From Heliocidaris erythrogramma (lineage: Eukaryota; Echinodermata; Echinoidea; Camarodonta; Echinometridae), in NCBI GenBank assembly GCA_025617745.1, contig CM046853.1:17217174-17281173 (forward strand): DNA of 64,000 nucleotides, given 5' to 3'. Shown piece after piece: positions 42,601 to 54,600 of the stretch; position 1 is the first letter of the stretch, and each line of letters starts with the position of its first letter. A program made the position numbers and the translations under genes. The notes below the pieces were generated by a model, which was given only the letters and a program-made list of their open reading frames with translations, was not told where the DNA came from and searched no databases.

Positions 42601-45600
42601 AAGATATGTGAAATTTATGCTCAAATCCGGCAGAAAGCATGAAATTTGGCATACAGGGGTATTTTGGGGCGCTGATTTCAAAAATTGCCGGCCCCCAGCG
42701 ATCTGACCACCCGGTCGGCCGCCATCTTGAATTTCAAAATGGCCGCCATTGAAAATCTTTAAAAACCGTTTTCTCGAGTTTTACAAGACCTGTGGCACAG
42801 AAATTTGGCATATAGAGGTATTTTGGGGTGCTGATTTCGAAAATTGCCGGCCCCCAGCGAGCTGACCACCGGGTCGGCCACCATCTTGAATTTCAAAATG
42901 GCCGCCATTGAAAAATCATGAAAAATCATTTTCTCGAGTTCTACAAGACCTGTGGCACGGAAATGTGGCAAATAAGGGTATTTGGGGGTGATGATTTCGA
43001 AAAAATTGCCGGCCCCCAGCGAGCTGACCACCGGGTCGGCCGCCATCTTGAATTGCAAAATGGCCGCCATGCCAATTCATTAATAATCCCTATCTTCAGT
43101 TCTAAATGACCTGTGGCACTGAAATTCGGTACACACTGGTATTTTGATATCACGAATTTAAAAAATGCCAGTTCCAATAGGTTTGACCACTGTGTTGGCC
43201 GAAATCTTGAATTCCAATACGGCCGCCATGATGAATAATTAAACATCATTATAGGCCAAGGTCTAGTCCTTGGCCTTAGTCAGATATAGGTACCACAAGA
43301 GGTGGCAAAACCTTTGTACTGCCATTTTGATTGTTAATCGAAGAAATGTGGATGAGCTAGGACAGCAAATCTAAATGAGAAGCTTTGTGAATATAAAGAT
43401 CCTTTGGGGGCAAAATCCAATAAAAAATCCAATATAAGCTGTCTGAATACAAAGACTAGCAAAGAGTATAAATGGGGATTCCCCTCTGAATACTCGCGCG
43501 TGATTGGCTAAAAGTTAAGGAGCCTTCATATTTCTAAGCAACTCACCCTGCAGAGTATGACAATAAAGTTCTTCAAGTCCACCATTTTATGATGGTAAGT
43601 TACCTTTATATTTCATATACTTAGAAAATTATTTAATTTATTACATTGACTCTGTGAACAAAGATGTTTGGCTGAGAGAACAATGAAATAAAATGATTTT
43701 TGTGAAATTATTTTGATAGAATTTTCTATTTAGTCCCACATGTTGAGTTTGGTGTTATAATATGTAACTGTAAGGGAGGGGAGGTCTATCATTATTTTTT
43801 CCTAATCAAAAACATTGTTCTTTTATAATTCCATTATAAATTGTTCCATTTATCTAATTACTTGATGAAAATAATGCATGGGTGAAGTATTCAGAATAAT
43901 ATCAAAACAGTTATCACAATTTTACATGCTTTGTACAGTTTAGATAATTAGTCTACGGTACCAGACCAAGTGAATGAAGGGACACTTATAACAAGGTGGT
44001 AAAAAAGCACATCTGTGGGGGAAAAAGGCAGGAATCCTTAAAAATTTCTTTATGAAAGCACAAATATTTTTAATCTTACTTTTGAAATGGCCGATCCAAA
44101 AAAAAAAAAAAAATCTTAAGAATACACTTGTGTTGTGATCACTAAGATTATCATGGTTTTTTTTTTTATTATTTTTTTAAAATCGAAATCTGATTTGTAA
44201 GTGTGCAAAAGCACTCATGTGTTTTCCTTTTTTTAAACATCTGAAGCTATGAGTATGATTTTACGATGTGTCTCAAAAAGGAAACCAAACTTTCATGATT
44301 GTTAGTAAGAAAATTATCAAATAAATAATTATGAAACTATTAATTCTTGAAAATATGACCTATTAGCATTCCGAAAATACCTTAATTAGGTTATTATGAC
44401 CAAGCATTACTGAATACTATTCCAAAAAAAAGTAGTGCAAAGTAGCAGAAGGTTCATTTCCACTGCACATCGATAGGCAAATTTTGAGTGTGTACCCTAG
44501 AACAATGGAATTGTGCATTTGCTTTGTCAACATTACTTTTAAAAAAAAATTATGTGTCTGAATTGAATGTTCTTAAATGTAAAGAAAAACACAGATTGTA
44601 TGACGTGAAGAAGTGGTGAGGTTTTTAATTTTCTTATTTTGTTGATTTTTTATTGTTCTTTGTCACGATTGTGTCAGCTGTGTATGTTCTAAAAACAATG
44701 GTGTTCAGTGATGTGTGGTCCTAGAAAGACCATCAAAGTTCCATATGAATATAAGCAGGATGTATTTCAAGAGATCTGATTTTTCTTGTCACTGATTTTA
44801 TGTTTTTATCCGGAAAAGACATTAAATTATTTTTTTTCTGATACACCCAGTTTTAGAATTTGGGTCATACGTTGATATCATTCAAAAAAGTGAACTAACA
44901 TCTTCTGTTATTCTTATCCTTTATTTTCTTCTTTTTTCTTCTTCTCCTTCTTCTTCTTCTACTTCTTCTTCTGCTTATTCTTCTTCTTCTGCTTATTCTT
45001 CTTCCTCTTCTTCTTCTCCTTGCCTTGCTTTTATTGAAAGTCCATTTTTTTTAGAATGGCCCCAGGCAAGTTTTGTATTTTTGTATTAGGCCAATAGATT
45101 ATTTTGCGGGGTACACATATCATATCCAAGTTTTACCAGAATGAGTAATCACAAGTAAAAAAACAAAACAAAAAACAAAAAAACAAGAACAAAATATTTC
45201 ATATATGTTCACTGTCCAAGTAGCAGTCTATGCATCCCTTTGATTTGTCTTATTGTTTTATCTTTTTTAGATTTGGTGTAGCCCATGGAGAAGACAATTA
45301 AGGGCTTTGCATGCTGGTCTCCAGTGAAACAAAATGAAGCTTCATTATTGCAGGTGAGTGGAAATTAAAATGAAATATGGAATGAATATAATATTCAAAT
45401 GTTCCATACTTTCTACCTATGTTTATACATCGATGAATTCTTAATTTACACAGGCATTGAACATAATTGTTTATTGATTCTCTTGTTGATGATTTAATTG
45501 AAGAATATACCATTTATTGTAACGTCATGAATATTTGGAACAGAATTGGTAATTTCAGTATGGCCACCCAGAGAAATTTTTTAATTCCATCTCTTGAGTT

Positions 45601-48600
45601 CAAAATGCTGCTTTGTGCTTGAATTTGTTGCAATGAGGTATTTCAACATATTAAATTCACTAATGGATAAATTTGAAATATCTTCACAAACATAATGCTT
45701 GCCCTTTTGAATTTCAATATGCTGGACAAGGCAACAAAAATGCAGTTGATTCAGTTTATTTGATATTTTATAAATTGAGCATGGTATATAATGATTTTTA
45801 AAAATTGCTTCAATGACTCCAATGTAATTAGCACTTTGTGGAAAAAAAATGATAAAAAGGAAAACTGTGTTTCACTGTGTTTCAATAACTCCAATATTAT
45901 TAGCAACTTTATGAAAAGTTTGAACTAATTTAAGTTCATTTTTTTCTGTAAACAATCAAATTTGTTCTGTTTGCACTTGTCTACAATGTAGAGCCTTGAG
46001 AAGTGAGCCATTTTGTCACTGGATACACATCAAGCTTTTCTAGTGAGAGCATGGGCATATACAGTCAGAGAGACAAGTTTTGGAGATTTTGAAGAACAAT
46101 ATCTTTTGTCCTGGAAATCGTAGTGCATGTAAGTATGAACTATCATCAACACATGTTGAATTGTTAATAATTTATTTTGGCAAGCCGGTACATTTTTTTT
46201 TGGAGAGAGAGAGAGGGGTCAAAAAGTGAAAAAGTTGGTTTTTGTCAACAAAAACGGTCGACCATGGCCATGATGGAATTAGAAAGGGTCGACTTTTACC
46301 TCCTCAAAATTTGACAAGCAAGCAAGAAAAATAAGGTTACCAGCTCCAAAAACAGTTGACATTTTCCTTTTTTTTAAATTTACTTTTGCGGGGTGGCGGG
46401 AGGGGCCCTGTTTGGTAGTGGCAGATCCAGGGGCCCGGACCCCCCCCCCCCAGGAAATAATGTGACATTTTTTAAAAAGACAATAGAAAAGTGTGTACAA
46501 TTTTTTTTTTCTTCTTTTTTTTTTTTTTGGGGGGGGACCCTCCCTGACGTCAAGGGGGGGGGGGGAGGGTGTGAAGAAAAAGTGAGCCCCCTCATGCCGC
46601 CCCCTCCCCTTACTGGTCAAGCCTGGATCCACTGCTGCTGTTTGGACTGTTAGAATAATAACTATCTGTGATGATATTATTAAAGTCCATAACAATAATA
46701 ATGATAATAAAAGAAAATAATGATAACAATAATAATGAATAACAATTATCGAAACAATTATAATTTATTGCATTATCTTTCTCTTTCAGATCAAATGTCA
46801 ACATCAGAGAAAGCACCGTCAACAATGGCAAGGCCAACAGACTGGAGCCTATGCGCTCTTTGCCAGGAATACTCAGAAAATGAACTACTCAGAGATGCCA
46901 GTAGAGCCAGCAATCAGTCAAGTCGAGATGTCTACGAGACTCTTGCCCAGAACCTCAGAACACTGAATGATGTAGGTGCTTTGCCTTGTGGGATAAACAT
47001 TTCCCGACTGGATGAAGGTTGCGGTATTGCAGAAACACTAGGTACTCATGCTGCCAAATGGCACAAGAGATGTTACAGGCAGTGTTGCAGTTATAATGTG
47101 GGTCGAGCTGAATCAAGGGCAAGGAAACGGGCTGCAGAAAATAAACTTGATGAGGAAGTTTTCTCACCTGTTAAGAAAAGACTAAGAACAAGTTTTGCAT
47201 CATCATCTGTAACACAAAGTGATGCTAGCACATGTTTCTTTTGCGATACAGTTATTAATAATGATCAAATAGTTCACAGGGTAGCAACACTAAATTTAGA
47301 TTCAAAAGTTCGAATGATGGCGACAGAACTGAGAGAAACAGAACTTCTAGCTAAATTATCAGTAGGTGATATGACAGCATCAGGTGCTGTATATCACAAG
47401 AAGTGTCTGACTGCCCTTCACACCCGATACAGATCATTTGTAAGGAAGAATGAAGTACAAGCCAGTTCAAATGAAACTATGCAACTAGAATCAGTAGCAT
47501 TGGCGGAACTGGTGTCCTATTTGGAAGAAATGAAGTGCACAGATGGTAGCTATACTGTGTTCAAGTTAGCAGATCTCGTAAAGCTTTATACAGAGCGTTT
47601 GGTGCAACTGGGAGGCGATGCGTCAAAGAGGATTAATTCGACTCACATTAAAGACAAGCTTCTGAGACAGCTTCCAAGTCTTGAGGCACATACAACCAAT
47701 CATGAAGTTCTTTTGTCATTCAAAGAGGACACTGGCGAAGCTTTACTGCATGCCTGTGGACAAAGCTCCGATGATGATGCTGTCATTCTTATGAGAGCTG
47801 CCCAGATTGTGCGCAAAGATATTTTCCAGAGGCAGTATCAATTTAATGGATCCCTTCTTGATGAATCATCTAACAACACAGCACCGTCATTGACAGCGTT
47901 GATGCAAATGATCCTTGCTGGTACAAACATTAAAAAACAGACTGCGATCAAGAAAGGTGTAAGTGTCCATGTACAATCCTTAAGCCAACTTGTCACATTC
48001 AACACCATCAAACGAGGCAGGTTGGAAACTGCAGCAGTACGTCACAATGTGGAGCGTGAAACATCTCTACCGCTTTACCTGGGTCTGCTCATTCATAGCA
48101 AAACAAGGAAACGGGATCTTGTTGATGTTCTTTTTCAATATGGTGTGTCTGTTTCCTATGATCGTGTCCTGCAAGTATCCACAGATGAGGCGAACAGGGT
48201 TATTGAAGTCTACGAAAAAGACCGTGTTGTGTGTCCAACCAAACTGCGAAGTGGGTTATTCACAACAGGGAACCTGGATAACATAGATCACAACCCATCC
48301 TCCGTATCCTCTCGAAGTTCATTTCACGGTACAGCAATTTCACTTACACAACATGTTTCACAGGATAATAGTGGTACGATTAGAAATCATGAGAACTTCA
48401 CTGCGAATGAGAAGAGTAAGCGTAGGAAAGTCATAACTGCCCTACCTACATCTTACAGTGATGTCCCTCCTGCAGCATTTCCATCTAATCAGCCCATTCC
48501 AAGAAAATCTAAAGGTCAGTCAACTCCAAATGTGTCGACCAGAATAGAGGACAAGGAAAGTCAATGGCTTTCTTTTGTACACAGACTGCACGAGAACGGA

Positions 48601-51600
48601 AGTCTAGAGAGTGAAGAGAACATATCCTGGGCAGCCTACATGGCGAATCTACAGGTTGGAGTTCCTCGACCACCTGCTATTACAGGACTGTTACCTATGT
48701 TCCGAGAGAGTGCTCATACATTGGCAATGGTGAAACATGGGATGAACTTAATCAAGCAGGCAACAGATCTAGTGAATCCGGGACAGGTTCCTGTTCTCAC
48801 AGTTGATCAACCTCTCTATGCTATAGCAAAGAAGATCCAGTGGACATGGCCAAGTGTATATGGCGAAGACAAGTTTGTGGTGATGATGGGAGGACTTCAC
48901 ATAGAGATGGCATTGTTGAAAGTAATTGGTGACTTCTTAGAAGGGAGTGGTTGGACGAGTGTGATGACTAATGCAGGTGTAACAACAGAAGCGAGAGCAG
49001 AAAGTCTTCAGAAAGGATCGCAAACTTCCAGGGCCCAATGGGCACACCAGGTCACTGCTGCGGCACTTTATTCTCTACAGCAAAGAGCATACGAAGACTA
49101 CCTCAAAACCTGTGCAAGTGAAGATATCAAATCATTCGATGCTTGGAAGCTCAAGATGGCCACAGATTACCCGCAGTTTTGTTACTGGAATAAAGTTCTG
49201 CAGTTGGAATGCCTTCTCCTTGCATTCATAAGATCACAGAGGGAAGCCAACTACATGCTGTACGTGGAGACCCTTAGGGCAATCATTCCATGGATGTTTG
49301 CCATGGATCATTACCATTATGCTAGATGGTTGACAGTGCATCTCACAGATCTCCAGGGGCTTCCAAACAATTCCATGAATACTCATCGTGCATTTGTCGA
49401 TGGGAAATTTGTCACTCAGAAGTCATCACACAGGTTCTCTGCAATAGCAAATGACCAGGTACATGAGCAGCAGAATGCCGTAGTTAAAGGTGATGGTGGA
49501 GTCATAGGAATTACTGAGAATGAAGCAGCTCTTCGCCGATGGATGGTGGCTGGTCCTGAAATAGCAAGAATCGTGAGTGAGTTTGAAGACCAGTTCCAGA
49601 GCCAGAAGGAACCTGATGTCCGTCACCATGATCAGTTACCTAGTGTGCAGAAATCCTTTGCATCAGATCTCAACAATTCAATCAGTTCGTTCGAGAAACT
49701 GGGGAACCCATTTGCCGAAGACACTAAAGATCTGTATGTGCTTGACACCAAGGTCATCATGCCTAATGAAGTGATAGCTCAACTACGATCTGTGGAGGAA
49801 ACTGGCAACAAACAATTCAATGCATTTGTAGAGAAGAGACTGAATGATTCTTCTGTCAGTTTCTATGACAACATTTCCAAGAACAATCTGGGACTGTTCA
49901 AATCCAAGCCCAAGAAAACACCTGCAAAGTCTCTGATGAAGATGACTAATATGAAAAGCAATGTTGAACTGTTCTCTCGAATGTACATTTCTTGTCAGGC
50001 AAGAGATGGTGATCTTGATGCATTCTTCGAACACGAATGTCACGGTTGGCCTCCGGCATTGGCTGAAGATATTAATACAATGCGCCCACCAACCAGCAAA
50101 GCCGATCTTGTGCCCTGTTTGGAAGCCCTTGTCCCATATCCTGAACGTCCTGATGAAACACCCGTTGCAGAAGTCTGCATTTTTGATGGGGCTGCCTTAG
50201 TGCATCAGCTGGATCCTAAGAAATGCAGTAGTGTGATCAGGACATTTGGTGATTATGCACAGAAACAGTTTCTTCCATACATTGCACGAAAGTTGAATGA
50301 GGAGACAGTAGTACGTGTTGACGTTGTGTGGGATACCTACAGATCGGACAGTCTAAAAGGAGGCACCAGGCTTGGTCGTGGAAGTGGCATACCACTCCAT
50401 GTAACTGAACAGACGTCGGTACCACATAACTGGAGCAGTTTTCTTCGTGTAAATTCTAATAAGAAGACATTGTTCAGTTTCCTTGCAGCTTCTCTTCAGA
50501 CGATGAATGTTCCAGATGGGAAAACACTTCTTACAACCCAGGGAGAAGAGGTAAAATCAAACCCTCATTCAGATGTGTGGCAGAACATTCAACCATGTAC
50601 ACATGAAGAAGCAGATACACGTATGGTGCTTCATGCTTGGCAGGCATATCAGCAAGGGTACCAAAGTATCATAATCCATGCAACGGACACGGATGTGGTT
50701 GTGCTGGCAATCGCAGTGGCAAGTAAAATGGATGGCATCGCGATGTGGTCGGCCTTTGGGCATGGAAAGAATCTTAGGTACATCGGTGCTCACACCATTT
50801 CAACAAAACTAGGCCCCGAACGCTCATGGGGACTTCTGTTCCTGCATGCTGTTTCTGGGTGTGATACCGTTTCTGCCTTAGCAGGGATAGGCAAGAAGAC
50901 TGTATGGGACATATGGATTTCCATGCCAAACTTGGGAGAGGTCTTCAATCGTCTCTCGAATGCACCAGTTGAAGTAACAAATGATGACATGGACATCATT
51001 GAAAGGTTTTTCGTTGTCCTGTACAGTAGAACTTCCTCTCTGAAGAAAGTGAACGAAGCACGTAAGCAGCTTTTTGCTCAAGGGAATCGGCAATTGGAGA
51101 ACATTCCACCAACAAAGGAAGCACTACGTCAACATGTGAAGAGGGCAATCTTTCAAGCAGGTCACATCTGGGGACAATCACAAAGTGCAAACCCAGAGCT
51201 GCCTTCGCCTGAAGATTGGGGATGGACGAAGGATGGTGATGATGGATGGCATCCATTTTGGACACTACTGCCAGAGGCGTCAAAAGGGTGCCGAGAACTG
51301 ATCAAGTGCAAGTGTAAAAAGCGGTGCACTGGAAATTGCAAATGTTTTGCAGCTAATCTGCCATGCACAGGACTATGTTTCTGCTTTGGGCAATGCTTCC
51401 GAGATGAGGAGTAGGAGAGGTACATTGGATGAGAACTTTGGGACCATTTTTATCGCTAAATCTGAATGACGGTAAAACTAGTAAGGGACTTTTTTCAGAT
51501 ATTCTTTTCCAGGTTTAAGCCTGTGAACACTTGAACTATAATATTTTTGTGCTTTTTAAGATGCTAGAGGCTTTTGTCATTTAGAGTCAAGAAAATGGGT

Positions 51601-54600
51601 TTATAATATTGTTCAGTGCTAAAAAATGTTGGTGGCCAAATGGTAATGGTGGCCAAACTTGAATTCAAAATGGCTGTCTTCTTATGGTTCATCTTACATT
51701 TCAATCAGTTCAACAATATCATTGGGTGGTATTCCGATAGCGCAGACTAAGTTAAGCCTGGCTTAACTTAGTCCACACTTTTATGGAGTGCCATTTGTTG
51801 CCCCATCCAAATTGCGTATAAATCATATTAATTCAGCGACGAAATGCCCAAACCAAGTTAATGTTGCAGTGACGTTAACGTGTTACCATGCACAAGTATG
51901 AACTTAATTTTCAGGAGGTCCTTTGGTAACATAATTCTGTCATAAATATTGATGTAGAAGTTGTAACATGGCATTCCATAGAAGCATGAACTAAAATTCC
52001 AGCTTAGTCTGGACTTAGTCCCAGCTTAAATTAGTGGAATACTGCCCATTGTCTTTAAGTTTTAAATGAAAATTCAAGGGTTACGCTCAGCCTTGGGCTA
52101 TTCAACATTCCAGTTTAGCAGCCATATCAAAATTTCATATTCCATATAAATAGGGGTTTCCTTGATATTACTCGTGTCGGCCATATTTTAATTAAAAATT
52201 GTGTTGATATTGTTCGTCAAATGTTTGACATGTACACACTTACACATTTACCATGAAAATACCTTTTGGTACCAAATTTTCATAACCACTTGTCATTTAA
52301 AACAGATCGAATTTCCGTGGCAGTCATATTATAATTTAAAGTGATGGGTATGATTTTCCGTATGTTCAATCGAATGGCGGCTATGATGATTTTTAGATAT
52401 TTTCTATCAGTCCATATTTGAATTTAGAATGTGAAAATACCCATTTCTACCTAGTTACAGCTAGTGCCACAGGTCATGTAAAAGTCGAGAAAACAATTTT
52501 TAATGATTTTTATGGCGGCCGACCCAGTGTTCAGATCACTGGGGCTGGCAATTTTTGAAATCGCGCCCAAAAATACTCTTGTGTGCCAAATTCCAGTGCC
52601 ATAGGTTATGTAAAACTCAAGACAATGATTTTTCATGAATTAGCATGGCGGCCATTTTGAAATTCAAGATGGCGGCCGAACCAGTCGTCAAATCGCTTGG
52701 GACCGGCAATTTTTGAAATCAGTGCCTCAAAATACCCCCATAGACAAAATTCCAGTGCTACAGGTCATGTAGAACTCGAGAAAAAGATTTTTCATGATTT
52801 TTCATGGCGGCCATTTTGAAAATCAAGGTGGCGGCCAACCCGGTGGTCAGATCGCTGGGGGCCGGCAATTTTTTAAATCAGCACCCCAAAATACCCCTAA
52901 ATGCAAAATTCCTGTGCCACAGGTCATGTAAAACTCGCGAAAACAATTTTTCATGATTTTTCATGGCGGCCATTTTGAAATTCAAGATGGCGGCCGACCC
53001 GGGGGTCAGATCGCTGGGGGTCGGCAGTTTTGAAATCAGCACCCAAAGAAACCCCTATATGCCAAATTTCTGTGCCACAGGTCATGTAAAACTCAAGAAA
53101 ACGATTTTTTATGATTTTTCATGGCGGCCATTTTGAAATTCAAAATGGCGGCCGATCCGGGGGTCAGATCGCTGGGGGCCGGCAGTTTTGAAATCAGCAC
53201 CCAAAGAAACCCCTATATGCCAAATTTCTGTGCCACAGGTCATGTAAAACTCGAGAAAACGATTTTTTATGATTTTTCATGGCGGCCATTTTGAAATTCA
53301 AGATGGCGGCCGATCCGGTGGTCTGATCGCTGGGGGCCGGCAATTTTTGAAATCAGCGCCCCAAAATACCCCAGTATACCAAATTTTATACTTTCTGCCG
53401 GATCCGAGCAACTCGACCATTTTTTGTTACATATCTGCCCTACTATAACATCTATCTTCTATCTATCTATCTATATATCTTCTATATTACGCTAAGGATT
53501 TGGGGCTTTTTTGGTTCAAATAAGCGCCTCCCCTGGCCCTTTCGGTCCCCAGTTTTGGTACCCGCGGGCGTGGAATGGTTCTTACTTCTTAGAGTGGTGG
53601 GAGGCACTTCTTAAGGGCTGACGTGCCGTCCATATTTCATAAATGCATTTTTAAACATTGAATTTGATATCAAATTCAGAGATGATATTAATTAAGAAGA
53701 AGATCCGCGGAAGGGGGTATAGGCTTTGGAGTTTAGGGTTTAGGGTTAGGGTTAGGGTTACGGTTTAGGGTTTACCTAACCGCACATTTGGGTGGTTGTC
53801 GCATAAGTCATTCCTATTATCAACAGCTGAATTGACATGAATGGGGAAATGGCCTTCATATACCGTTGGAAAGATGTCATTGTATATTGCCTCAATTCAT
53901 TCCCTTATATGACAGACTAAACCGATATGGAGACATTATTCAGGAGAGGGGAGGTGTAGGAGATCACGTCACTTAGGAATATTGGTTGCAACGGTGTAAA
54001 GAACGAGCTCCCCCCCCCCCCCCCAAAAAAAAAACAACAACAACAACAACAACAACAAACAACAACAACAACAAAACAACAACAACAAACAAAAACAAAC
54101 AAACAAACAAAACTATGATACGAATACGTATAGGATATTAATCCCTTCTCCCCTTGCGATGGGGGTGACGGGATGCCAATGGAAGGTGGGGAGGGGGAGT
54201 GGGGAGTAGTAGGGAAAAGTCAATCAGTCGGTCCTCCCAATACCCATATAAGGGGGCCATAATCCCCCTGGAAAAATAAAATGAAATAAATTTTTTTTCA
54301 TTGCATCCTTTACAGGGGACGTACTGCTAATTCATGGCCTTAATTTCTCTGAGTATTAAACCATAGAAACATGGCAAGATCAAATCGCTCCCTCTAAGCT
54401 CTATGCATGGATATACAATATGTAGGCCTACTACATAATTATATCCATATCATTTAGTCTTCATCAAGATTAAAATGTATTTTCTTCAGAACTCATGCAA
54501 GATTTGGATAAATAACACAAACTCACATGTTGTAAATACTTCTTGGTAAAAAAATAACACTTTACCCGACTTTTTTTTAAATTCACTTGATTATTGTGAC

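Larger units (their letters stand above)
42600..53450 (+). mobile_element. ~10.8-kb putative DNA transposon with inverted tandem-repeat arrays
   Basis: The left end ('agatatgtgaaat ... tccggcagaaag' then ~160-bp tandem units) is the inverted counterpart of the right end ('ctttctgccgga ... acatatctgcc' near 53390-53445). Between them lies one large intact protein gene. Exact termini and target duplications are not resolved, since a MITE abuts the left end and TATC repeats abut the right. The overall plan recalls foldback elements and sea-urchin TU elements, whose long inverted repeats are built of tandem units. Confidence 0.65.

Noticed and set aside
42376..43249. Overlapping ORFs of 60-100 aa on both strands
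   Set aside because: They follow the tandem repeat period of the left array and the adjoining MITE duplication.
46279..46695. 138-aa minus-strand ORF
   Set aside because: Pro/Lys-rich reading of a hAT-like MITE with homopolymers.
46720..46794. N-terminal 25 codons of the long frame (Asn-rich)
   Set aside because: They precede a strong splice acceptor and read through an AAT-rich intron end; the ATG at 46795 is preferred.
53917..54102. Cys/Val-rich ORF
   Set aside because: Reading of the (AAC)n and poly-C tract.
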